DNA of 38,909 nt, taken from Deltaproteobacteria bacterium (lineage in GTDB: Bacteria; Desulfobacterota; GWC2-55-46; JAJCZF01). Under the pieces are notes generated by a model, which made no database searches, had not been told where the DNA came from, and saw nothing but the letters and a program-made list of their open reading frames with translations. The position numbers were made by a program, and so were the translations under genes. The stretch covers positions 1 through 38,909 of the forward strand of contig JAJCZF010000053.1 in the NCBI GenBank assembly GCA_029262535.1, in the 5' to 3' direction. The number at the start of each line of letters is the position of its first letter. Position 1 is the first letter of the stretch. This document shows positions 1 through 8,929 of this stretch, piece by piece.

Positions 1-670
1 CGATAGTGCGTATGGGTGTAACGATAGAGCGTGTCAGGACATACCATAAACCCGCGCCGAGGAATATCGCCGCCACCGTGAGGCTGAGAGTAGCGATGAT
101 GATAATGCCGGCAAAGGATTTAATCGTATTATAAGCGGAGTAGGCCCTGTTCGTTTCGTTATTAATAAGATTTTTTAAAGAGTTCATGGCGGTCACGAAC
201 CTGATGTCTCCATCGCCCCGAATCAGCGCAATGGCGCGCGCCCTCTTGCCAGATACCGAAAGCAGTACGGCTTCATCCTGTACCTTCCAATAGTCCGACA
301 AGGCGTAGTCGAGTTCATGAAGAAGGTGGTCTTGCCCCTTGGCTCCGTATGAGCGATACTCGCTTATCTGGCGGACTATATCGTCCTTGTATTTTTGCAG
401 AGAGCCTTCGATATACGATTTGGAGTCGGTCTCGGTAAGGATGGAGAGCAGAAAGAGGACCTGGCGTTGTCCGAGCAGGTCCTTTTCAATACCCGAAAGG
501 GTCTGGGTTCTTTTGAAGGCGTCGATATAGAGTTTATCGGTTACCTTGTCTATCTGGGTTCCGTTATAGAGCCCGACCGAACCTCCCGCGCCCATCATAA
601 AGAGGAGCAAGAGGAATACGGCGGCAAGCTTATTGGAGATATTGAGTGAATTAAAACTCTCTCTTATCAA
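1..670 (-). CDS. Membrane sensor protein with four-helix periplasmic domain and HAMP (3' end outside window)
   Basis: About 223 residues are visible and the frame runs off the left edge. Near the N terminus is a membrane segment (about residues 13-31), followed by a helical extracytoplasmic stretch of about 150 residues. A second membrane segment ends in the HAMP entry RSIVTPIRTI. This is the usual layout of histidine kinases, receptors or diguanylate cyclases with a 4HB-type sensor, and the output domain is beyond the window. I place the start at TTG 670. It overlaps the upstream stop codon as TTGA and has AAGGGAG about 5 bases upstream. The nearest in-frame ATG lies inside the first membrane segment and would destroy it. 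The overlap implies translational coupling to the upstream sensor gene, which lacks any output domain, so the pair may work together. Output type is unknown. Confidence 0.75.
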   Translation of the reverse strand, partial: MIRESFNSLNISNKLAAVFLLLLFMMGAGGSVGLYNGTQIDKVTDKLYIDAFKRTQTLSGIEKDLLGQRQVLFLLSILTETDSKSYIEGSLQKYKDDIVRQISEYRSYGAKGQDHLLHELDYALSDYWKVQDEAVLLSVSGKRARAIALIRGDGDIRFVTAMNSLKNLINNETNRAYSAYNTIKSFAGIIIIATLSLTVAAIFLGAGLWYVLTRSIVTPIRTI

Positions 671-2394
671 GACGACTCCCTTGCCCTGGCGGTACTGGAC
701 CTTACGACCGCCGGATAGGTGTGAACATCCTCATAGAGAACCGCTATGCTGGAGACCCCGCCTCCCGCGTCGTAAAGCGGAAAGCACTTTAAGCGCAGTT
801 TCATCGGCTGCCCGTTAAAGTCGTACCAGGTCAGCCTCGAAGGGTCATAGTCGAGTTCGGCCTCATTCACAAGCCCTTCGTAGGCCTCCTTAATGAGAGG
901 CAGTACGCCCTCACGGTCGAAGATGTCGTCCTCAAAGATCTTGTAGCGGCGTACGAAGTCCGATTCTTTCGAGACGCCGAGCATACGTTTCAGGGAGAGG
1001 TTTAACATCGTAGCCGCCCCGTCGACGTCGAAGACGGCAAGCCCCAGAGGCGACTGGTTCACAAGCCTCGAATAGAAGTTCGTCTTATCGTGTTCTTTAT
1101 AGAAGAGATTTATATGTCCGGTAATAACCCCCAGCGAGGCGGCAAGCGTGCGAAGAAACGGACCCATGGAAGGAGCAAAGACACTCTTATCCTTAAACTC
1201 AAGCAAGAGTACGCCAAGGACCTTTTTGTTATAGTTTATCGAAACGGTTACGAGAGACGAGAACTGCCTGTACTTTAAAAATGCCTTGAGGCGACCGTCC
1301 GGGTACTCGTCGAGATCCTTGATCTTCACCTCGCCGATCTCTCTACCGGTTCCGGCGTCGAAATCCAGAATGCGCTCACTCGGTGAGATCGACTCTATCT
1401 CGTCGAGCAGCGCTCCGTCGATCCCGCTTGAGGCCTTGATATGAAGCGTATCATTTATGTCAAAGAGATATACGGCCCCGGCGTCGGCCCCGGTATTTAC
1501 TATCGCGCCGTTAATCGCCGCCGAGAATATCTCATGTAACGAAAGAGACTCCGCGGCGCTGTCGGCCACTGAGCTGATAGTCACCATCTGGCTTAGCTTG
1601 CCTTCGACCTCTCCTGCAGCGGCAACTTCTCGCCTCTCGGCCTCCTCCAAGGCTTCGGTAACGGTATCTGACATCCGGTTCAAGGTCGCCGACAATACTC
1701 CGGCCTCGCCTGAAAAACCCTCTCTGATACGAACGCCGGTCTCTCCGGCCAGTATCTTTCTAGCGCCTGTGGCAAGGTGGCGTATCGGACGCGCGGCCTT
1801 AAAGATAAATACAAGAGAGGCAAAGAGGCCAAGCACGAGCGATACGGCAAGCGTGACCATCACCATAACCTTGATATTTCTAAAAACCCCCTTCCTGCTC
1901 TCGTTTATATCCGCCAGCAGTTTTTCGGTCTTTTCCGCGAAGAGGATGGCATTCATATCGATGCCGTTATGTACCAGCAGGATCACATCGTAACTCATCT
2001 CGCTATCGAGCCTCGAAAACTCGCTCTTTATCGAATCCCAGTCTTCGACCAGGTATTTTATAGATTCGAGCATGAGGCTATCGTCGGAAAATTTCGTATA
2101 ACCGAGCGTTTCGAGCTCGCGTATCGACTTATCTACTTCCTGTACGTCCTCGGTGATAAAGGCGAGTTTTTCCTGTTCAAAGTGGCGGGCAACGACAAAC
2201 ATGTCGAGGATATATTCAAGCTTGATCATTGAAAATTTAGCGTTATTGAGACGATAGTTCAAATCGTCGTAGAACTCGATCTCACGCGACTGATAGATGA
2301 AGATCATCGAATCGGTAAAGGCCATAATCCCCAGGAAGCTCAAAAAGAGCAGAAATTTATGGGTTATGCTAAGACCTTTTTTAACCGGCGTCAT
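667..2394 (-). CDS. HAMP-GAF-PAS membrane sensor without an output domain
   Basis: 575 residues. Membrane segments lie at about 14-34 and 177-198, bracketing a helical periplasmic domain of about 140 residues. A HAMP domain (about 200-250), a short coiled coil, a GAF domain (about 280-430) and a PAS domain (about 445-560) follow. After PAS there are only some 15 polar residues. No histidine-kinase, GGDEF, EAL or receptor signalling domain is present. Start ATG 2394 has AGAGG 6 bases upstream and a good sigma70-type promoter at 2437-2465. The downstream sensor gene begins inside this stop codon, so the protein may act as a sensory subunit for it. Alternatively, an ancestral sensor kinase may have lost its C terminus. 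Domain calls rest on pattern; the ligand is unknown. Confidence 0.85.
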   Translation of the reverse strand: MTPVKKGLSITHKFLLFLSFLGIMAFTDSMIFIYQSREIEFYDDLNYRLNNAKFSMIKLEYILDMFVVARHFEQEKLAFITEDVQEVDKSIRELETLGYTKFSDDSLMLESIKYLVEDWDSIKSEFSRLDSEMSYDVILLVHNGIDMNAILFAEKTEKLLADINESRKGVFRNIKVMVMVTLAVSLVLGLFASLVFIFKAARPIRHLATGARKILAGETGVRIREGFSGEAGVLSATLNRMSDTVTEALEEAERREVAAAGEVEGKLSQMVTISSVADSAAESLSLHEIFSAAINGAIVNTGADAGAVYLFDINDTLHIKASSGIDGALLDEIESISPSERILDFDAGTGREIGEVKIKDLDEYPDGRLKAFLKYRQFSSLVTVSINYNKKVLGVLLLEFKDKSVFAPSMGPFLRTLAASLGVITGHINLFYKEHDKTNFYSRLVNQSPLGLAVFDVDGAATMLNLSLKRMLGVSKESDFVRRYKIFEDDIFDREGVLPLIKEAYEGLVNEAELDYDPSRLTWYDFNGQPMKLRLKCFPLYDAGGGVSSIAVLYEDVHTYPAVVRSSTARARESS

Positions 2395-2436
2395 ATGAAC
2401 CTCTTACGCTAAATATAATAGTTTGGATAATAATTC

Positions 2437-2465
2437 ATTCTATCGATTAAAACTATAGAGGTCAA
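2437..2465 (-). promoter_or_regulatory. Sigma70-type promoter for the sensor pair
   Basis: On the minus strand TTGACC (2465-2460) is separated by 17 bases from TAGAAT (2442-2437). Each box matches consensus at 5 of 6 positions. It lies about 43 bases upstream of the ATG at 2394. Prediction from sequence only. Confidence 0.6.
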
Positions 2466-2508
2466 GATTTCTATAATTTACTAACCCCCAACGGTCCGAA
2501 ATAAAAGA

Positions 2509-2538
2509 TTGACCGGGCTTTAAAAATATGAGTAAAAT
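2509..2538 (+). promoter_or_regulatory. Sigma70-type promoter for the PilZ gene
   Basis: TTGACC (2509-2514), 18-base spacer, TAAAAT (2533-2538), each box 5 of 6 to consensus. It leaves a leader of about 95 bases before the ATG at 2640. It is divergent from the promoter at 2437-2465, so the two units share a regulatory region. Confidence 0.55.
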
Positions 2539-2639
2539 GTTTTTATTCAAAATCAATATAAGATAGCAGCGCCCTCACTCCTATAGTTACAACTTCTAGA
2601 CAGGGCACGCACAACAGGTCTATTTTCGTGGAGTGGTTT

Positions 2640-2960
2640 ATGGATATACCAAGGAGCAAACGAATCCAGTTCAAGGTCATTGCCCGGTGCGGCCCGGATA
2701 GCCCGCCGCTCTTTTCGTCATTCATCACCAATCTATCCGCCACGGGCATTCATGTCCAGTCCCGCAGAAACTTCGAAGCCGGCACTAAACTGCACCTCAC
2801 CATCGAGGGGGAAGAACATAGCTTTATCGCCGAGGGAACGGTAGCGTGGCAAAAAGACGGAGATCAGGCTGATGATAACGGCCAGGGCATGGGTATAGAG
2901 TTTACATCGATGCCGCAAGAGTTGTTATATGTTTATAGGAAGAAACTGGCGGAGGGCTAG
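2640..2960 (+). CDS. Single-domain PilZ protein (putative c-di-GMP receptor)
   Basis: 106 residues, essentially one PilZ beta-barrel. PilZ domains bind c-di-GMP through an N-terminal arginine motif and a (D/N)xSxxG motif. Here NLSATG is clear, while the arginine motif reads RSKR, two residues between the arginines rather than the usual three, so binding strength is uncertain. Residues VAWQKDGD and MGIEF match the later barrel strands. I chose ATG 2640 because GGAG at 2630-2633 sits 6 bases upstream; a GTG at 2628 has nothing comparable and would overlap that site. The gene stands alone with its own promoter. It is a plausible effector for the c-di-GMP enzymes encoded elsewhere in the window (EAL at 11613, HD-GYP at 27361). 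Confidence 0.85.
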   Translation: MDIPRSKRIQFKVIARCGPDSPPLFSSFITNLSATGIHVQSRRNFEAGTKLHLTIEGEEHSFIAEGTVAWQKDGDQADDNGQGMGIEFTSMPQELLYVYRKKLAEG

Positions 2961-2961
2961 C

Positions 2962-2983
2962 ACACACAGGTGTGTTATTATTT
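2962..2983 (+). terminator. Weak hairpin after the PilZ gene
   Basis: ACACA/TGTGT (2962-2966 and 2971-2975) with a four-base loop, followed by TATTATTT. It begins right after the PilZ stop. The stem is short and the tract is not pure T, so this is tentative. Confidence 0.25.
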
Positions 2984-3051
2984 CGCGGTGGAGGTTTCTA
3001 GATACCGGACAATTCTTCGTCCGCGTCTAAGGTTTCGTGGCAGGTTCGGGT

Positions 3052-3412
3052 TTATAAAAAACGTGCCTCACCTTTACCTAGTATTAACTGTTCATATGCC
3101 CACTCATCACAATCTATCTCACATTCGTGTTTCCCTCTACAATCATGATTATGCTGAATATGTCTTATCTCATGAAGAACTGTATGCTTCAGAAATAATT
3201 CGTCTGAAGTCAATGCTTGATCTATATGATAAGGTAAAGACGATCTTCCACCTGCAATAATTTCATCGGTCATCGGCTGCGCTATATATACCACTCTTAG
3301 AGTCAGGGCTTGTACTGACAGCCAAATAGGGACTAGACCCGCCAGGGACTTGACTCACAAAGTCAATCTCAACGTCTGACAAATCAAAATCATACAAAAT
3401 AGCCTTTATCAT
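3052..3412 (-). pseudogene. Small HExxH metalloprotein gene, frameshifted
   Basis: Two minus-strand frames join into one sensible protein. Frame A runs from ATG 3412 to a stop at 3263; frame B is open through to the stop at 3052. A two-base slip in the TATATA run near 3283-3290 would fuse them into about 119 residues. Frame B carries HEIRHIQHNH, a zinc-peptidase HExxH motif. A short cysteine-containing loop and then ECEIDCDEWA follow, resembling the distal acidic-ligand region of IrrE/ImmA-like gluzincins. A start farther upstream (TTG near 3430, with AGGGG before it) is possible. The region is visibly A+T-richer than polA beside it, consistent with horizontal gain. It may be a decayed gene, a sequencing slip, or two unrelated frames. 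Substrate unknown; I do not recognise the family with certainty. Confidence 0.5.
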
Positions 3413-3484
3413 GGCAATATGTTGTACTGAATGAATCAAATCTACCCCTAATGACTAGCATTGAAAATTCGGTTTGCGTCCACT

Positions 3485-6190
3485 TTATTCGACCTCTCTC
3501 AGGTTCGGGCCGCTCTTCAGATTAACGACGACCGGTACGAGAAGCTGCACGGCGCGTTCCATCTCTTCCACTACCATCTTGCCAAGTCTCTCTTTCTCGT
3601 CTACTGCGCACTCGAATACAAGTTCATCGTGTACCTGTAAGAGCATCTTCGACTTAAAGCCCTCGACTCTCATACGCTCGTCTATCTTTAACATGGCGAC
3701 CTTTATCATATCGGCGGCCGATCCCTGTATAGGGGTATTAACGGCCATGCGCTCACCGAAGCGGCGGGTCTGTTCGGTCATGGAGCGAAGCTCCGGTATA
3801 AAACGCCTCCTGCCAAAGAGTGTCTCCGTATAACCGAGTGTCGTTGCCCCCTCGACCGTGCGTTCGATAAAGTCGCGCACCTTGACATAGTGCGCAAAGT
3901 AGCTGTCGATATAAGAGGCGGCCTCCTTCATCGATATGGAGAGGTCACCGGCAAGACCGTATGCGCCCATACCGTAAATGATCCCGAAGTTTATGGCCTT
4001 TGCCCGGTGGCGTTGCTCCTTTGTGACCTCTTCGGCCTTCAGGCCGAAGACCTCGGCGGCGGTCTGGGCATGAATATCCTCGCCCCCTGTAAAGGCCGCG
4101 ATCAGGGCCGGGTCTTCAGAAAAGTGAGCAACCAGGCGAAGCTCTATCTGCGAGTAGTCGGCGCTCAGGAATGTAAAGCCCTTGTCGGCGACAAAGGCCT
4201 CGCGTATGCGCCCGGCGTACTCGTCCCTTACCGGCAGGTTTTGAAGATTAGGGCGCGAGCTTGAGAGCCTGCCCGTCGCCGTGACGGTCTGGTTGAAAGA
4301 GGTATGTATGCGCCCGGTCTTAGGATTGACCAACTTCAAAAGCCCCTCGACATAGGTCGAGCGCAGCTTGGCAAGCTTCCTGTATTTTAGAATATTTTGC
4401 GGCAATAGATGATCTTTAGCCAGAATAGTAAGCACGCTTTCGTCTGTAGAAAAACCGGTCTTCGTCTTTTTTACCGGCGTTATGCCCATCTTGACAAATA
4501 ATAGTTCGGAAAGCTGTTTGGGGCTATTGATATTAAAAGGTTCGCCCGCGTCGGCATATATCTCGTTCTCCATGCGCTCCATCTCCGCGCTGAGTTCCAG
4601 CGAAAGGCGCATAAGAAAGGGCCTGTCCAGGCCTATACCGAGCGCCTCCATGCGGGCGAGCACCCCGGTGAGCGGCAGCTCCATCTCCGACAAGAGGCCG
4701 GAAAGTTCGGTCTCGGCGAGCTTTTCAATAAGGACCGGCCCGGCCTCCATCACCGCGCGGGCGCGAGAGGCGGCAAAGTCGGCAAGCTCTTCTTTCCCAA
4801 GGGTCGTAACCTTGCCTTTGGGCCTCATTATGGCGTGCCCAAGGTAGGAGAGCGCGACATTTTCTACGGCGTGCGCGGTCGCCGACGGATTTAATAGATA
4901 AGAGGCGAGCGAAAGGTCCAGCATCGGCGGCCTGAAAGAAAGGCCGTTTCTGAGAAATATCAGGTAATAGGGTTTTGCGTCGTCTACCAGGATAGTCCTC
5001 TCTTTGCCGATTATCTCTGATAAAGCGCCAAGCGCGAGCGCTTCGCCAAGCTCGTCTTTAGGGCTCGCGTTGAGCAGGAGAGAGACCTGACCGCCCTCGC
5101 CAACTTCAGGGGCAAGATTGATAAAAGTGTTTTTATCCTGCGTTGCGATGGCTATGCCCAATAGACCGGCATTATAACCGACCTCCTCCATTACGGCATA
5201 GAGGGCGATCTCAGCCGCGCCACTTAGCTGCTTTACCATCCGGGCCAGCCCCTCGGAGTTATCTATTATCTCAACCGGTATCTCAACCGGGCCAAGCTTT
5301 TTCGATATCGAGGCCGTACTGCTGTCACCACTCCCACCCTCGTCCGCTACCATCTCGTTATAGAGTTTAAAGAACTCCAGCTCCTTGAAGAGTTTGCCAA
5401 GGGCCTCTCTATCGGGCCCCTCGTAGAGCATGTGATCGCCGTCGAACTCAAGCCCTACATCGAGTTTTAAGGTTACAAGTTCCTTTGAGAGAATCGCCTG
5501 CTCCTTGAACTCAACAAGATTCTGTTTGAGCTTATTGCCCTTGATCTCTTCGATATTTTCAAAGACCGCGTCAAAGGAGCCGTAATTATTCAAGAGCTTG
5601 GTCGCGGTCTTCGGGCCGATACCCGGAACGCCGGGTACCGAGTCGGAGGCGTCGCCTGCCAGGGCGAGCAGATCTCTGATGAGCGCTGGCCTCACGCCGA
5701 ATTTTTGCTCTACCTCGGCGGGTCCAAACTCTTTATCTTTATTATAGTCGAGAATGACTGTCGTTTCGTCAACGAGTTGGTAGAGATCCTTATCGCTGCT
5801 GATGATAACGACCTTCAGGCCTCGCTCTTTACCCCATACGGCAAGGGCCGCTATGATATCGTCGGCCTCTAGACCCTGCTTTTCATAGGCGGCGATATTG
5901 AATCCACCTACGACCTCCTTAAGATAAGGTATCTGAAGCGAGAGGTCGTCGGGCATTGCCGGGCGGTCGGCCTTATAGTCTTTATATATCTCATGGCGAT
6001 GCGTCGGGCCGCGAGAGTCAAATGCCACGACCGCGTAGTCGGGTTCGTAATCCTCGACTATCTTACGAATTGTCTGCGTAAAACCGTAGACCGCGTTGGT
6101 CGGCAGACCCGCGGTATTGGCAAAGTGAGGTATTGCATGATATGCCCTGTAAAAACAACTGCTGCCGTCTATTATGAATAAGGTTTTCAT
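3485..6190 (-). CDS. polA: DNA polymerase I with inactive proofreading domain
   Basis: 901 residues. Fills gaps and removes RNA primers in replication and excision repair. The 5' nuclease domain occupies about 1-290, with the conserved acidic residues (GLEADD, SSDKD) and a helix-hairpin-helix (GVPGIGPKTA). The polymerase domain has motif A ADYSQIELR (D678), motif B around RHRAKAINFG (R728, K731, Y739) and motif C VHDELVFE (H854-E856). The middle 3'-5' exonuclease domain is present in length, but the first DxE is replaced by ALYAVME and the last YxxxD by SRARAV, so it should not proofread, as in Thermus and Bacillus PolA. The start lies 6 bases after the polX stop, indicating co-transcription and probable coupling. 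The ribosome site is weak. Confidence 0.97.
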   Translation of the reverse strand: MKTLFIIDGSSCFYRAYHAIPHFANTAGLPTNAVYGFTQTIRKIVEDYEPDYAVVAFDSRGPTHRHEIYKDYKADRPAMPDDLSLQIPYLKEVVGGFNIAAYEKQGLEADDIIAALAVWGKERGLKVVIISSDKDLYQLVDETTVILDYNKDKEFGPAEVEQKFGVRPALIRDLLALAGDASDSVPGVPGIGPKTATKLLNNYGSFDAVFENIEEIKGNKLKQNLVEFKEQAILSKELVTLKLDVGLEFDGDHMLYEGPDREALGKLFKELEFFKLYNEMVADEGGSGDSSTASISKKLGPVEIPVEIIDNSEGLARMVKQLSGAAEIALYAVMEEVGYNAGLLGIAIATQDKNTFINLAPEVGEGGQVSLLLNASPKDELGEALALGALSEIIGKERTILVDDAKPYYLIFLRNGLSFRPPMLDLSLASYLLNPSATAHAVENVALSYLGHAIMRPKGKVTTLGKEELADFAASRARAVMEAGPVLIEKLAETELSGLLSEMELPLTGVLARMEALGIGLDRPFLMRLSLELSAEMERMENEIYADAGEPFNINSPKQLSELLFVKMGITPVKKTKTGFSTDESVLTILAKDHLLPQNILKYRKLAKLRSTYVEGLLKLVNPKTGRIHTSFNQTVTATGRLSSSRPNLQNLPVRDEYAGRIREAFVADKGFTFLSADYSQIELRLVAHFSEDPALIAAFTGGEDIHAQTAAEVFGLKAEEVTKEQRHRAKAINFGIIYGMGAYGLAGDLSISMKEAASYIDSYFAHYVKVRDFIERTVEGATTLGYTETLFGRRRFIPELRSMTEQTRRFGERMAVNTPIQGSAADMIKVAMLKIDERMRVEGFKSKMLLQVHDELVFECAVDEKERLGKMVVEEMERAVQLLVPVVVNLKSGPNLREVE

Positions 6191-6196
6191 CTATAT

Positions 6197-7948
6197 TTAC
6201 TTTCTTCTTTTCTTTAATATATCCAATAGTTCGTCAAGGCTTCTCGTATTAAGCACGTGCCCCTTTTCGAGCCATGCGCGGCGGGCCGTATGGAGGCCGA
6301 AATATATATTGCCGAGGCCGAGGATATTATGCGCGTCTGTATTTATAGATACAAGCAGGCCGGTCTGTTTAGCAAGGCGAAGGTGCGTATCCTTCAGGTC
6401 TAGCCTGTCGGGATAGGAGTTCAACTCCATTATAACTCCATATTCTTTAGCCGTTTGCATAACGGCCTCCATATCAAGTTCAAAGGCGGCCCTCCTGCCT
6501 ATCAGGCGGCCCGTGGGATGGGCCAATATATCGACCAGCCCGGTTGAGAGCGCCTTTATAATGCGCGCCGTCATTACTTCGCGCGACTCGCTAAAACCCG
6601 AATGCACGGCCCCGACCACGATGTCGAGTTTTTTCAAAACTTCCGCCGAGAGATCAAGCCTTCCGTCGGCGAGGATATCACACTCAATCCCCTTGAGTAT
6701 CCTAAAGTTCAGCCCCTCTGAGGCCAGTTTCTTATTGACCTCATCTATTGCCTCGATATGTTTTAACAATCTCGACTCGTCAAGGCCGTTAGCTACGAAT
6801 GTCGAACGCGAGTGCTCTGTTATTGCAATATATTCATAATCGCGTCCGATTGCCGCGCGCGCCATATCCTCGATAGAATTAGAGCCGTCACTCGCGGTAG
6901 TATGCATATGCAGATCGCCGCGTATATCGGATAGATTTACAAGTTCCGGCAGGTTGCCGGCCTCCGCGGCCTCTATCTCTCCAAGATTTTCACGCAGTTC
7001 GGGAACTATACACGGAAGGCCTACGGCCTTATATACGGCCTCTTCCGAATCGTCCTCTACCGTATTATTATCCTCTCTGTCAAATACCCCGTACTCGCTA
7101 ATCTTAAGGCCGCGCCTTGCGGCGCGCTCTCGCATGGCGACATTATGGGCCTTGGAGCCGGTGAAGTGATGAAGGGCCGAACCGAACTCTGAGTCTGCAA
7201 CTACGCGAAGGTCTACCTGAAGGCCGCCCTTTAGAATAACCGACGTCTTGGTCTCGCCGGAGCCGACCACGCTATCTACCGCGTGATAGTCGATAAAGGC
7301 CTGCATCACAGAGGAGCCCGGCGCGCATATGACCAGTATATCAAGATCGCCCGGTGAATCCTTAAAACGGCGCAGGCTACCGGCAGGAACCGCCCTGTGC
7401 AGACCCTCGACCTTTCTCAGGTAATTAACGATATCGAGGGCAACCTCGCTCACATATCCGATACCGAAGACCCTGGAAAGAGACCTGTAGTCGCTTATGG
7501 CCTTTGCGATCTTTTCTTCGCTCTTAATGCCCATGCGCGGCAGTTCGGCGAGACGCCCGGCGAGCGCGGCCTTTTCAAGGGAATCAAGATCGCCTATCTC
7601 CAGTTCCTTATAAAATAGAGCCGCTTTTTTCGGCCCGATACCCGGCACGCTTACGATATCAAGAAGGCCTCGTGGCAGTTCTTCGAGCAAGTCGTTTCTG
7701 GCCTTACAGGAGCCGGTCTCTACTATCTCGACGATCTTTTCCGCGACCGCCTTTCCGATACCCGGTATGGAGGTCAGCGGCGCGCCGCCCTCCTCTAATT
7801 CGGCGACGATATCGGGCAACTCGCGCGTAAGTTCTTCGATCACGCCTACGGCGGTCTCATAGGCGCGAATCCTGAATGGATTTGCGCCGGAGATCTGCAA
7901 AAGCACGGAGATATCACGGAATATACTAGCTATTTCAAGATTATTCAT
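6197..7948 (-). CDS. polX: PolX-family DNA polymerase with PHP domain
   Basis: 583 residues, the full bacterial PolX length. It is a family X gap-filling polymerase for base-excision repair, with a C-terminal PHP domain giving 3'-5' exonuclease or related phosphoesterase activity. The N-terminal helical 8-kDa-type region and two helix-hairpin-helix motifs (SIPGIGKAVA about 60-69, VPGIGPKKAA about 101-110) are clear. The palm shows GDLDILV (D201, D203) and VDLRVV (D246). The PHP domain begins at DLHMHTTASDG (H347, H349) and continues through ITEHS and INTDAH. It is the first gene of a two-gene unit with polA. Both concern short-patch synthesis, and PolX may supply the exonuclease this PolA lacks; that last point is inference. 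Confidence 0.95.
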   Translation of the reverse strand: MNNLEIASIFRDISVLLQISGANPFRIRAYETAVGVIEELTRELPDIVAELEEGGAPLTSIPGIGKAVAEKIVEIVETGSCKARNDLLEELPRGLLDIVSVPGIGPKKAALFYKELEIGDLDSLEKAALAGRLAELPRMGIKSEEKIAKAISDYRSLSRVFGIGYVSEVALDIVNYLRKVEGLHRAVPAGSLRRFKDSPGDLDILVICAPGSSVMQAFIDYHAVDSVVGSGETKTSVILKGGLQVDLRVVADSEFGSALHHFTGSKAHNVAMRERAARRGLKISEYGVFDREDNNTVEDDSEEAVYKAVGLPCIVPELRENLGEIEAAEAGNLPELVNLSDIRGDLHMHTTASDGSNSIEDMARAAIGRDYEYIAITEHSRSTFVANGLDESRLLKHIEAIDEVNKKLASEGLNFRILKGIECDILADGRLDLSAEVLKKLDIVVGAVHSGFSESREVMTARIIKALSTGLVDILAHPTGRLIGRRAAFELDMEAVMQTAKEYGVIMELNSYPDRLDLKDTHLRLAKQTGLLVSINTDAHNILGLGNIYFGLHTARRAWLEKGHVLNTRSLDELLDILKKRRK

Positions 7949-8060
7949 GCTTTTTCATCTTTTTATAGATTCTTCAGGGGGCTTTTTCTATAAAGAAAGC
8001 AACTTCTTTTTTCTTTCTACATCCTGTCAGATTATGGAGCCTTTTACCAGTCGAATTTGA

Positions 8061-8089
8061 TTGACAATTGAGGGGGTATTTTCTAAACT
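8061..8089 (+). promoter_or_regulatory. Sigma70-type promoter just upstream of murI
   Basis: TTGACA (8061-8066, perfect), 17-base spacer, TAAACT (8084-8089, 4 of 6). The expected start of transcription is near 8096, only a few bases before the ATG at 8100. The same TTG could be read as a start codon, but the promoter reading and the protein family both favour 8100. Confidence 0.55.
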
Positions 8090-8099
8090 ATTAATTATT

Positions 8100-8924
8100 A
8101 TGAAAAAGCTACCTATTGGAATATTCGACTCCGGCCTCGGCGGACTGACTGTGCAGCGCGAGATCGCTCTTGCCCTGCCCTATGAGGATACCATCTACCT
8201 CGGTGATACGGCGCATGTGCCCTACGGCACAAAGAGCGTACAGACGGTCACGCGTTATTCAAAACGTATCGCCGAGTTTCTGTCGGAGAAGGGCATTAAG
8301 CTGCTGGTCGTCGCCTGTAATACGGCCTCTGCCTATGCGCTCGACGAGTTAAGAAAGACCCTCGATATCCCGGTCATAGGCGTTATCGATCCGGGCGCAC
8401 AGATGGCGGTCGCTTCGACCAAGACTATGAGGGTCGGCGTTATCGGCACCGAAGGCACGGTCCGAAGCGGCGCATATTTCGACGCTATTAAGGCTCATAA
8501 TGTCAAGGTCTCGGTCTTTTTCAAGGCCTGCCCTCTATTTGTTCCACTAGCGGAAGAGGGTATGTTGGACAATAAGATAGCGGCGCTTACGGCCTCGCAT
8601 TACCTCGGTTATTTCAAAGAGCACCCGGTTGATACGGTCGTTTTAGGCTGCACGCACTACCCGCTGCTTAAGGAAGCAATAACAAAGGCGCTCGGCAGGA
8701 ACGTCACATTAATAGACTCGGCCGAGGCCACAGCCATTGAGGTCAGAGAGCTTTTATCTAAAGAGGAGCTTTTACGAACCGAAGTAGAAAAAGAAGGCGA
8801 TAGCGACAGAATCGGGTCGCATAAATTTTACGTAACAGACTCTCCCGAACGTTTTATTCAGGTTGGACGACACTTCCTTGGAGACACGCTCGCAGAGGCG
8901 GAACTAGTTGATCTTGGAGGTTGA
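8100..8924 (+). CDS. murI: Glutamate racemase
   Basis: 274 residues. Converts L- to D-glutamate for peptidoglycan in the cytoplasm. The family marks are complete: N-terminal IGIFDSGLGG (D10), VACNTASA with catalytic C73, and LGCTHYPLL with catalytic C184. I start at ATG 8100 because MKKLPIGIFDSG matches the usual N terminus of short MurI proteins. The open frame extends back to TTG 8061, but that TTG is the -35 box of a good promoter. No ribosome site precedes 8100, so the message may be leaderless or nearly so. It is followed 5 bases later by the GerMN gene, pointing to a small operon. Confidence 0.95.
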   Translation: MKKLPIGIFDSGLGGLTVQREIALALPYEDTIYLGDTAHVPYGTKSVQTVTRYSKRIAEFLSEKGIKLLVVACNTASAYALDELRKTLDIPVIGVIDPGAQMAVASTKTMRVGVIGTEGTVRSGAYFDAIKAHNVKVSVFFKACPLFVPLAEEGMLDNKIAALTASHYLGYFKEHPVDTVVLGCTHYPLLKEAITKALGRNVTLIDSAEATAIEVRELLSKEELLRTEVEKEGDSDRIGSHKFYVTDSPERFIQVGRHFLGDTLAEAELVDLGG

Positions 8925-8929
8925 TCTAG

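Noticed and set aside
2970-3260. Plus-strand 96-codon frame opposite the HExxH gene
   Set aside because: It lies over the HExxH frame on the other strand, has no ribosome site, and its residues show no recognisable pattern.
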